A program made the translations under genes and the position numbers. The notes beneath the pieces were generated by a model, which was not told where the DNA came from, ran no database searches, and was given only the letters and a program-made list of their open reading frames with translations. From positions 1 to 64,000 of the forward strand of contig DATIDD010000035.1 of assembly GCA_035456465.1 (NCBI GenBank): 64,000 nucleotides of DNA, written 5' to 3'. This stretch comes from DATHTC01 sp035456465 (GTDB lineage: Bacteria > Actinomycetota > Thermoleophilia > Gaiellales > Gaiellaceae). Positions 57,757 to 64,000 of the stretch are shown piece by piece. Positions within the stretch are counted from its first letter, which is position 1, and each line of letters begins with the position of its first letter.

Positions 57757-59628
57757 ATGGCCGCATCAGCGCCATCCGGAGGCCGGCGCCGACCGCGGCC
57801 TGGATCCCTCGAGCGGCCCGTCAACGGGCGCATGTACCGGGGCACCTGGCTGCTGGTCGGGCTCCCGCTCCTGCTCGCGGCGTTCAGCGTCGCGCGGCCG
57901 GAGCCGCTCCCGTCGCCGCCGCTCCCGCCGACCTTCGACCAGGAGTCGGCCAGGCTGCTCACCGAGGACCTCGTGCTGCGGTACCCGCGGCGCGCGCCGG
58001 GCGACCTGGGGCCGGTGAACTGGGTCGTGGAGAAGTTCCGGCTCTACGGGTTCCGCGCCGAGCGGAACCGCTTCAGCGCGAACATCCCCGGGCTCGGCCG
58101 GCGCACGCTGACGAACGTCGTCGTGCGCGCCCCGGGCCGGTCGTCGCGGGTGCTCGTCGTGACGGCGCACCGGGACGACGTGGGCGCCGGGCAGGGCGCC
58201 GACGACAACGCCTCCGGCACCGCCGCCCTCGTCGAGCTCGCACGCGCGTACGCGCAGCCCGAGGCGGCCGGCGCGCCTCCCGGGCGCGTTCGCCCGTCGC
58301 ACACGATCCTGTTCGTCTCCACCGACGGCGGCGCGTACGGGGCGATCGGGGCCGCCCACCTCGCAGCCGAGCCGTCCTATCGTGACCGGATCGCCGCGGT
58401 GATCTCGCTCGACTCGCTGGCGGGCCGGTCACGCGCGCGGCTCGTGATCGACGGCGACCGCCCGCGCACCTCCTCGCCCGTGCTCGTCCGGACCGCGTCC
58501 GAACGCGTGCTCGAGGAGACCGGGGAGCCGGCTCGACGCGACGGCGCCCTGGCGCAGCTGCTCGACCTCGCGTTCCCGTACTCGACGTCGGAGCAGGCGC
58601 CGTTCGTCGCGCGAGGCGTCGCCGCCGTCACGCTCACGACCTCGCCTGACCGCGCCGTCGACCCGTACGGCGACACGGCCGCCACGATCGACGCGAACCG
58701 TCTCGGAGAGCTCGGCCGCGCGGCGCAGCAGCTGCTGCTCTCGCTCGACCAGGGGATCGAGCCCGGGCCGTCGGCCGCCGGCTACCTGTACCTCGGCGAC
58801 CGCATGCTGCGCGGCTGGGCCCTCCAGCTCGTCCTCGTGGCGATGACGCTCCCGTTCCTCGCGGCCACCGTCGACCTGTTCGCCCGCTGCCGACGGCGCC
58901 GGATCGCCCTCGGCCCGGCCTGGCGCTCGTTGCGGACGCGACTGGTCGTCTGGGCGGCCGTCGGCCTCCTGTTCGCCCTCCTCGGGCTCGTGGGCGCCTG
59001 GCCCGACGGCATCGACCGCCCCATCGCGCCCCACACGGAGGCGGCCGGGCGCTGGCCGGTGGCCGGGCTCGTGCTGCTGGGGATCGGCTCGGTGCTCGCG
59101 TGGGTGCCGAGCCGGCCGCGCCTCGTCCCGCGGCGGCCCGCGACCGCGGAGGAGGAGCTCGCTGGGCACACCGTCGCGTTGCTGGCGCTCGGCCTGCTCG
59201 CGCTGCTCGTCGTGGTCACGAACGCCTACGGGCTGCTGCTCCTCCTGCCGGCGCTGCACGCCTGGCTGTGGCTGCCGCAGATCCGCGATCGGCCCAGCTG
59301 GCTCCGCGGCCTCGTGCTCCTCGCGGGCCTCGCGGGGCCGCTCCTGCTCGTCGGCTCGTTCGCGATCCGGTACGGGCTCGGGCTCGACGCGCCGTGGTAC
59401 CTCGCCGCGCTCCTGGCCGTCGGCTACGTCCCCGCGGCGCCGGCGCTTCTGTTCCTCGGGCTCGCCGCCTGCACGGGACAGCTCGCCGCGCTCGCGGCGG
59501 GCAGGTACGCGCCGTACCAGCCCGTCACGGGCCGTGGCCCGCTGCGCGAGCTCGTGCGCCGCACGGTGCTGGCCGTCCGCGCCCGCCGCGCCGGAACCGA
59601 CGACGACGCGCAGGCGCTCGGCGGCTGA
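57757..59628 (+). CDS. M28-like membrane protein with degenerate peptidase site
   Basis: The 623 residues have an N-terminal helix (about 28-46), an M28 aminopeptidase-like domain (about 60-330) and a C-terminal half with about seven helices. The first zinc motifs are present (VVTAHRDDVGAG and QGADDNASGTAALVELA). The usual catalytic Glu-Glu aligns with Gly-Ala in LFVSTDGGAYGAIGAAHLA, and the last His of SDHxPF is Gln in TSEQAPFVARGV. The domain may therefore be inactive. It is followed by a sortase whose ATG overlaps its stop (TGATG). Confidence 0.85.
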   Translation: MAASAPSGGRRRPRPGSLERPVNGRMYRGTWLLVGLPLLLAAFSVARPEPLPSPPLPPTFDQESARLLTEDLVLRYPRRAPGDLGPVNWVVEKFRLYGFRAERNRFSANIPGLGRRTLTNVVVRAPGRSSRVLVVTAHRDDVGAGQGADDNASGTAALVELARAYAQPEAAGAPPGRVRPSHTILFVSTDGGAYGAIGAAHLAAEPSYRDRIAAVISLDSLAGRSRARLVIDGDRPRTSSPVLVRTASERVLEETGEPARRDGALAQLLDLAFPYSTSEQAPFVARGVAAVTLTTSPDRAVDPYGDTAATIDANRLGELGRAAQQLLLSLDQGIEPGPSAAGYLYLGDRMLRGWALQLVLVAMTLPFLAATVDLFARCRRRRIALGPAWRSLRTRLVVWAAVGLLFALLGLVGAWPDGIDRPIAPHTEAAGRWPVAGLVLLGIGSVLAWVPSRPRLVPRRPATAEEELAGHTVALLALGLLALLVVVTNAYGLLLLLPALHAWLWLPQIRDRPSWLRGLVLLAGLAGPLLLVGSFAIRYGLGLDAPWYLAALLAVGYVPAAPALLFLGLAACTGQLAALAAGRYAPYQPVTGRGPLRELVRRTVLAVRARRAGTDDDAQALGG

Positions 59629-60332
59629 TGCGCCGCTCGCTCCGCGCCCTGGGCACGGCGCTGATCGTGGCCGGGGTCGCCGCGCTCCTCTGGGCCGTCG
59701 TCGTCTGGCGGTGGGAGGACCCCGCCACGAGCCTCTACACGAGCTGGCAACAACGGGGGCTCGCCTCGGCCTACGACGAGCGCGTGCGGACGTTCGTCGT
59801 CCGCACGCCGGCCGACGCCGACGCGTCTCCCGCGGCCGAGGCGGCCGCGGTCGCCGAGTCCGCGCGCCGCTACCGGAGGAGCCTTCAGCGGGGAGAGGCG
59901 GTTGGCCGCCTGCGGCTCGCGCGGATCGGTGTCGACATGGTCGTCGTGGAGGGGACCGACGCCGCCTCGCTCAAGAAGGGCCCGGGCCACTACCGGGGCT
60001 CGGCCCTGCCCGGCGAGCACCGGCTCGTCTACATCGCCGGGCACCGCACCACCTACGGCGCGCCGTTCTCGCACATCGACCGGCTCCGCCCGGGCGACGC
60101 CGTCGTGCTCGAGCTCCCGTACGCGACGTTCGAGTACCGGATCACCGGCCATCGGGTCGTGCCGGCGGACGCGCTCGAGGTGCTCCGGCCCGGCAACCGC
60201 GAGCTGCTCGCGCTCCAGGCGTGCCATCCGCGGTTCTTCGCCTCGCACCGGTGGATCGCGTACGCACGCCCGGTCCGGGTCACCCCGAAGGGCGCACCGG
60301 CGTACCGGCCCTCCGACGTGCGGGCGGCCTAG
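59628..60332 (+). CDS. Class E-type sortase
   Basis: Sortases attach proteins to the cell wall or pilus by transpeptidation. The 234 residues have an N-terminal membrane helix (about 8-28), then the sortase domain with GHYRGSALPGEHRLVYIAG, the catalytic His in AGHRTTYGAPFSHIDRL, the Cys in LLALQACHPRFFASHRW and the Arg in IAYARPV. GHRTTYGAPF and CHPRF are class E features. Its substrates are not identified. The start overlaps the M28-like stop, and its own stop shares CTAG with moeA. Confidence 0.92.
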   Translation: MRRSLRALGTALIVAGVAALLWAVVVWRWEDPATSLYTSWQQRGLASAYDERVRTFVVRTPADADASPAAEAAAVAESARRYRRSLQRGEAVGRLRLARIGVDMVVVEGTDAASLKKGPGHYRGSALPGEHRLVYIAGHRTTYGAPFSHIDRLRPGDAVVLELPYATFEYRITGHRVVPADALEVLRPGNRELLALQACHPRFFASHRWIAYARPVRVTPKGAPAYRPSDVRAA

Positions 60333-61522
60333 CCGAGCGGCAGGTACCGGACGGTCGTCCCGGCGTCGAGGGCGCCCTCGCCTCGCGCGACGTGGACGAG
60401 CGCGTTCGCCCGCGCAGCGCGGACGATCATGTGCGACTCCTGGCCCGAGAGCGGGTGCGCCACGAGCTCCCCGTCGTCCCAGCGGACGTCGGCGCGGACG
60501 AGCTCGTCGCGGGCGGGATTGCGCGCCAGCGGCGCCCCGAGCCGGGCGACGGCATACCGCGGCAGCGGGTCGCGCGCTCCCTGGAGCGCGCGGACGGCCG
60601 GCAGGACGAAGAGCTCGAGCCCGACGAGCGACGAGACCGGGTTCCCGGGGAGGCCGAACCAGAACGACGCGCCGCGGACGCCGAACCCGACCGGCTTGCC
60701 GGGCTTGACGGCGACGCGCCAGAACACCTCCTCCACACCCAGCTCGCCGAGCACCCGGCGGACGAGATCGTGCGGCCCGACGGAGACCCCGCCGGACGTG
60801 ACGAGGAGGTCGGCGTCGAGCCCGCGCGCGAGCGCCGCGCGATGGGCGTCCTCGTCGTCGGCGACGGGGTCGAGCACCTCGACCTCGGCGCCGGCAGCCC
60901 TCAGGCCCGCGGCGAGCATGACCCCGTTCGCCTCGTACACCTCCCCCGGAGCGAGCGCCGCGCCCGGCCGCCGCAGCTCCGTCCCCGTCCCGAGCACGAC
61001 CGCTCGCGGACGCCGGGCGCACCGGAGCTCGGCGACGCCCGCTGCGCCCAGCGCACCGAGCCGCGCGGGCGTGATCCGCTCGCCGGCCTCCACGACCACG
61101 TCTCCCGCCACCGCGTCTCGCCCGGGCTCGCGCACGTGCGCGCCGACCCGGACCCCCTCCGCGACCTCGATCGTGTTGGCATCGCGGGCAACGTGCTCGA
61201 CCGGGACGACGGCATCGGCTCCGTGGGGGACGACGCCGCCGGTGGAGATCGCGAACGCCTCTCCGGCCGCGAGCGCGCGTGCCGCGGGCCGGCCGGCGGC
61301 GACGCTCTCGGCCACGGTCAGGCGGCCGGGCGTGTCGGCTGCCCTGACGGCGAAGCCGTCCATCGCGGAGGACGGGAACGGCGGGAGGTCGACGGCGGCG
61401 CGGGCGGCCTCCGCTGCCCAGCGCCCGGCGGCGGCTCCGAGCGGGACCGGCTCGGCCTCCGCCGCGCGCGCCCGCGCGAGCACGAGCCGCTGCGCCTCCT
61501 CGATCGTGATTAGCGCAGCCAC
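60329..61522 (-). CDS. moeA: Molybdopterin molybdotransferase
   Basis: MoeA inserts molybdate into adenylylated molybdopterin. The 397 residues show LPPFPSSAMDGFAVRAADTP, ISTGGVVPHGADAVVPVEH, VVLGTGTELRRPG, LLVTSGGVSVGPHDLVRRVL and the C-terminal VKPGKPVGFGVRG with WFGLPGNPVSSLVGLELF. All MoeA domains are present and the length is normal. It stands apart from moaC and mogA, 11 kb away. The GTG follows a TACGCT box by nine bases. Confidence 0.95.
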   Translation of the reverse strand: MAALITIEEAQRLVLARARAAEAEPVPLGAAAGRWAAEAARAAVDLPPFPSSAMDGFAVRAADTPGRLTVAESVAAGRPAARALAAGEAFAISTGGVVPHGADAVVPVEHVARDANTIEVAEGVRVGAHVREPGRDAVAGDVVVEAGERITPARLGALGAAGVAELRCARRPRAVVLGTGTELRRPGAALAPGEVYEANGVMLAAGLRAAGAEVEVLDPVADDEDAHRAALARGLDADLLVTSGGVSVGPHDLVRRVLGELGVEEVFWRVAVKPGKPVGFGVRGASFWFGLPGNPVSSLVGLELFVLPAVRALQGARDPLPRYAVARLGAPLARNPARDELVRADVRWDDGELVAHPLSGQESHMIVRAARANALVHVARGEGALDAGTTVRYLPLG

Positions 61523-61542
61523 GGCCGCGGAAGCGTAACCAC

Positions 61543-62739
61543 GTGCGCGCGGAGGTGATCGCGGGGCGCTACCGCCTGGTGCGGCAGCTCGGCGCGGGCG
61601 CCATGGCGACCGTCTGGGAGGCCGACGACCTCGAGCTCGGGCGCCGCGTCGCGGTGAAGATCCTGGCGGCGGACGCCGATCGCGCCCGGTTCGAGCGCGA
61701 GGCGCACGCCGCGGCCCGGCTCGCCCACCCGAACGTCGTGCAGGTCTTCGACGTCGGCGAGGACGAGCGCGGGGCGTACCTCGTGCTCGAGCTCCTGTCC
61801 GGCGGAACGCTCGAGGATCGCCTGTCGCCCGGAGCGCCCCTCGCGGACGCGGAGGCCGAGCGGATCGCGGCCGGGATCGCGGCCGGGCTCGCCCACGCGC
61901 ACGAGCGAGGGCTCGTCCACCGCGACCTCAAGCCGGGCAACGTGCTGTTCGACGACGACCGTCCGAAGCTCGCCGACCTCGGGATCGCGCGGCTCCGCGG
62001 GGCCGACACGCTCACCGAGGCCGGCACGGTGCTCGGGACCGCGGCCACGATCTCGCCGGAGCAGGCCGCCGGGGAGCCCGCCACGCCGGCGAGCGACGTC
62101 TACTCGTTCGGCGTGATCCTGTTCCGGCTGCTGACCGGGAGGCTTCCGTTCGAGGCCGACGACCCGCTCACGGTGGCGGCGATGCACGTCCGCGACGACC
62201 CGCCGTCGATCGACGCGCTCCGCCCGGACGTGCCGCCCCACCTCGCCGCTCTCGTCACGGCGGCGCTCGCGAAGGATCCGGCCGATCGGCCCCGGGACGG
62301 TCGCGCCCTGCTGGGGGCGCTGGGCGGGCCGACCGTGGCCGCCACCGCGGTGAGCGAAGGGGCATCGCCCGCCTCGCGACGGCGCAGCGCCGGCATCACG
62401 GCTGCGATCGCGGTCCTCGCGGCGGCGGGCCTCGCTCTCGCCGTCGTCGCGAGCCGCGACGCATCGAGCCCCCCGACGCCTCCGCGGAACGGCGCTCCGG
62501 GCGCGGCGGCGACCGGCGCGCCCACGGCGGGAACGGCGCCCGCGCCGGCCTCGTCGACGCCCACGGCCGGCACGCCGACGACCGCGCCGGCGCAGACGAC
62601 GGCGGAGGACACGACCGAGCCCGCGACGACGACCGGTGCGCCCGCGACCGAGCCCCCGCCCGACACGACCGCGCCGGTGCCGGAACCGCTGCTGACCGAC
62701 ACCGCCTTCGGTGTCACGGTGACCGCGCCCTCGGGCTAG
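61543..62739 (+). CDS. Membrane Ser/Thr protein kinase (PknB-like)
   Basis: The 398 residues contain a Hanks-type kinase domain (about 8-265): GRYRLVRQLGAGAMATVWEA, VAVKIL with the ATP lysine, GLVHRDLKPGNVLFDDD, ADLGIARL (DLG in place of DFG) and SPEQAAGEPATPASDVYSFG. One membrane helix follows (about 285-305), then an extracellular Pro/Thr/Ala-rich tail of about 90 residues without PASTA repeats. Glycosylation or wall contact of the tail is possible but not shown. GTG is the start; no ribosome binding site is seen. Confidence 0.93.
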   Translation: MRAEVIAGRYRLVRQLGAGAMATVWEADDLELGRRVAVKILAADADRARFEREAHAAARLAHPNVVQVFDVGEDERGAYLVLELLSGGTLEDRLSPGAPLADAEAERIAAGIAAGLAHAHERGLVHRDLKPGNVLFDDDRPKLADLGIARLRGADTLTEAGTVLGTAATISPEQAAGEPATPASDVYSFGVILFRLLTGRLPFEADDPLTVAAMHVRDDPPSIDALRPDVPPHLAALVTAALAKDPADRPRDGRALLGALGGPTVAATAVSEGASPASRRRSAGITAAIAVLAAAGLALAVVASRDASSPPTPPRNGAPGAAATGAPTAGTAPAPASSTPTAGTPTTAPAQTTAEDTTEPATTTGAPATEPPPDTTAPVPEPLLTDTAFGVTVTAPSG

Positions 62740-62742
62740 ATT
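62737..62742 (+). promoter_or_regulatory. -10 box (TAGATT) of the GT2 gene
   Basis: TAGATT contains the stop codon of the kinase gene and lies eight bases before ATG 62751, the leaderless pattern again. Confidence 0.4.
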
Positions 62743-62750
62743 CGCGGGCG

Positions 62751-63686
62751 ATGCTCTCGGTCGTCGTCCCCGTCCGCAACGAGGAGCCGACGCTCGAGCC
62801 GCTGCTCGGCGAGCTCGTCGCCGCGCTCGAGCCGCTCGGCCCGTGGGAGCTCGTCGTCGTCGACGACGGCTCGACCGACGGGACGTTCGCGACGCTCACG
62901 CGCCTGCACGCCGACCACGACAACGTCCGCGTCGTCCGCCTGCGGCGCAACTTCGGCAAGGCGGCCGCGCTCGCCGCCGGCTTCGAGCACGCGAGCGGCG
63001 AGACGATCGCCACGCTCGACGGTGACCTGCAGGACGACCCCGCCGAGATCCCGCGGCTGCTGGCGAAGCTCGAGGAGGGCTTCGACCTCGTCACCGGCTG
63101 GAAGGTGCGGCGGCGTGACCCCTTGCCGCGACGCGTCCTGTCGCGCATCTTCAACGGCGCGACGAGCGCCGTTTCCGGGATCCGGCTGCACGACATGAAC
63201 TGCGGGCTCAAGGCCTTCCGCTCCGAGGTCGTGCGCGGGGTCGACCTCTACGGCGAGCTGCACCGGTTCCTGCCCGTGCTCGCCCACTACGAGGGCTACC
63301 GCGTCGGCGAGCTCCCCGTGAACCACCGGCCGCGCGGGCACGGGCGCTCGCGCTACGGGCCCGAGCGCTACCTCCGCGGCTTCTTCGACCTGCTGACGGT
63401 CACCTTCATGGGCCGCTACCGCCACCGGCCGCTGCACCTGTTCGGCGGCGTCGGGATGCTGCTCGGCGTCGTCGGGCTCGCGCTGCTCGTCTACCTCACC
63501 GTGCTGAAGCTCGGCGGCGAGGCGATCGGCCACCGGCCGCTGCTCACCCTCGGCGTGCTGCTCGTCGTCGTCGGGATCCAGCTGTTCTCGCTCGGGCTCG
63601 TCGGCGAGCTCGTGACGAGCCAGCACGAGCAGCGGCGTCGCGATCGCGACCCGTCCGACCGGTACGTCGACGAAGTGCTGCTCTGA
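62751..63686 (+). CDS. GT2 glycosyltransferase, polyprenyl-phosphate sugar synthase type
   Basis: The 311 residues show a GT2 domain (about 1-220: LSVVVPVRNEEPTLEPLLGE, ELVVVDDGSTDGTFATL, RRNFGKAAALAAGFEHASGE, TLDGDLQDDPAEIPRLL with the DxD-like motif) and two C-terminal membrane helices. This order matches DPMS/GtrB-type enzymes that load a sugar onto polyprenyl phosphate for transfer outside the membrane. RDMNCGLK-like LHDMNCGLKAFR is also conserved. Its stop overlaps the start of the next glycosyltransferase. Confidence 0.93.
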   Translation: MLSVVVPVRNEEPTLEPLLGELVAALEPLGPWELVVVDDGSTDGTFATLTRLHADHDNVRVVRLRRNFGKAAALAAGFEHASGETIATLDGDLQDDPAEIPRLLAKLEEGFDLVTGWKVRRRDPLPRRVLSRIFNGATSAVSGIRLHDMNCGLKAFRSEVVRGVDLYGELHRFLPVLAHYEGYRVGELPVNHRPRGHGRSRYGPERYLRGFFDLLTVTFMGRYRHRPLHLFGGVGMLLGVVGLALLVYLTVLKLGGEAIGHRPLLTLGVLLVVVGIQLFSLGLVGELVTSQHEQRRRDRDPSDRYVDEVLL

Positions 63687-64000
63687 GAGTCCTCTACTTC
63701 GGGACGTACGAGCAGGACTACCCGCGCAACGCGCAGGTGATCTCCTGTCTGCGACGCGCCGGGGTCGAGGTCGTCGAGCGGCACGAGCCGGTGTGGGAGG
63801 GGCGCGAGCCGAAGTGGCGCGCCGGCGCGGGCGCGGCCGCGCGGCTCCTGCGGGCGGAGGCGCGGCTGCTCCGCCGGCCGGCGGGGCGCTTCGACGCGGT
63901 GATCGTCGGCTACCCGGGCCACCTCGACCTTCCGGCGGCACGCAGGGCGGCCCGCGGGGCGCCCGTCGTCCTCAACCCGCTCGTGTCGCTGTGGGACACG
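63683..64000 (+). CDS. Glycosyltransferase N-terminus (3' end outside window)
   Basis: The visible 106 residues begin LRVLYFGTYEQDYPRNAQVI and continue with a Rossmann-like N-terminal half of a GT-B enzyme (RFDAVIVGYPGHLDLPAARR). No ATG, GTG or TTG fits the homologous start, but CTG at 63683 overlaps the previous stop as CTGA, the same four-base pattern used elsewhere, so I take CTG as the start codon. The gene runs off the window, so the catalytic half is unseen. It is coupled to the GT2 gene. Confidence 0.8.
   Translation, partial: MRVLYFGTYEQDYPRNAQVISCLRRAGVEVVERHEPVWEGREPKWRAGAGAAARLLRAEARLLRRPAGRFDAVIVGYPGHLDLPAARRAARGAPVVLNPLVSLWDT

Noticed and set aside
1..64000. CRISPR arrays, insertion sequences or prophage
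   Set aside because: No regularly spaced repeats, transposase, integrase or phage structural motifs were seen in any frame, and base composition looks uniform throughout.

Overview
The window is a very GC-rich, gene-dense chromosomal segment with almost no non-coding space. Gene content and style point to a high-GC actinobacterium, most likely of the Thermoleophilia (Gaiellales or Solirubrobacterales-like). This placement is inferred from complex I, a class E sortase, a cysteine-poor Mrp, TreT plus OtsA, many GTG starts and many apparently leaderless genes; I could not run a phylogeny. No insertion sequence, prophage, CRISPR array or rRNA was seen. One tRNA gene (Phe) is present. No stretch longer than 300 bases lacks a gene; the longest gaps are 40118-40339 and 8758-8964.

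Layout. 1-4.3 kb: end of the nuo operon (nuoL partial, nuoM, nuoN). 4.3-12.4 kb: small metabolic and unknown genes, plus fdhD, mobA, a DUF6457 gene and mrp. 12.4-20.2 kb: a diiron-type protein, an IMPase-family phosphatase, DUF1015, a YhaM-like nuclease, a transporter, a LacI regulator, a YchF-like GTPase, a sigma factor and methylmalonyl-CoA epimerase. 20.2-22.8 kb: a compact operon of an RHH regulator, a 41-residue peptide, a DUF4097 protein and an MFS carrier, behind a near-consensus promoter with a palindrome in its spacer. 22.9-29.9 kb: a secreted propeller protein, a short FtsH, a methyltransferase, and an NAD-salvage pair (cysteine hydrolase and PncB). 30-32.5 kb: pabB-pabC with a glutamine amidotransferase. 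32.5-38.4 kb: M20 peptidase, tryptophan dioxygenase, RarA, alpha/beta hydrolase, arginase. 38.4-40.3 kb: tRNA-Phe, purine permease and a candidate structured RNA. 40.3-46.8 kb: a nine-gene minus-strand run joining cytochrome c maturation (ccmABCD-like, hemX-like) to haem synthesis (hemA, hemC, hemD) and a SAM hydrolase. 46.8-50.9 kb: RodZ-like protein, UbiA, mogA, moaC, aldehyde dehydrogenase. 50.9-53.7 kb: two trehalose synthases of different type. 53.7-57.7 kb: a response regulator, histidine kinase and HtrA protease row resembling mprAB-pepD, followed by an RsbW-like kinase. 57.7-64 kb: a degenerate M28 membrane protein with a class E sortase, moeA, a Ser/Thr kinase and two glycosyltransferases.

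Genes that work together: molybdenum cofactor functions are scattered over three sites (fdhD/mobA, moaC/mogA, moeA). Haem synthesis and haem delivery to cytochrome c share one transcription unit. Para-aminobenzoate for folate is made by PabB and PabC.

Three sequence habits recur. About twenty genes have a TAnnnT box 6 to 9 bases before the start codon and no ribosome binding site, which suggests leaderless mRNA. Several divergent pairs share one symmetrical -10 box. Five convergent pairs end on a single CTAG that supplies both stop codons. A 27-base repeat carries the stop codons of two unrelated genes.
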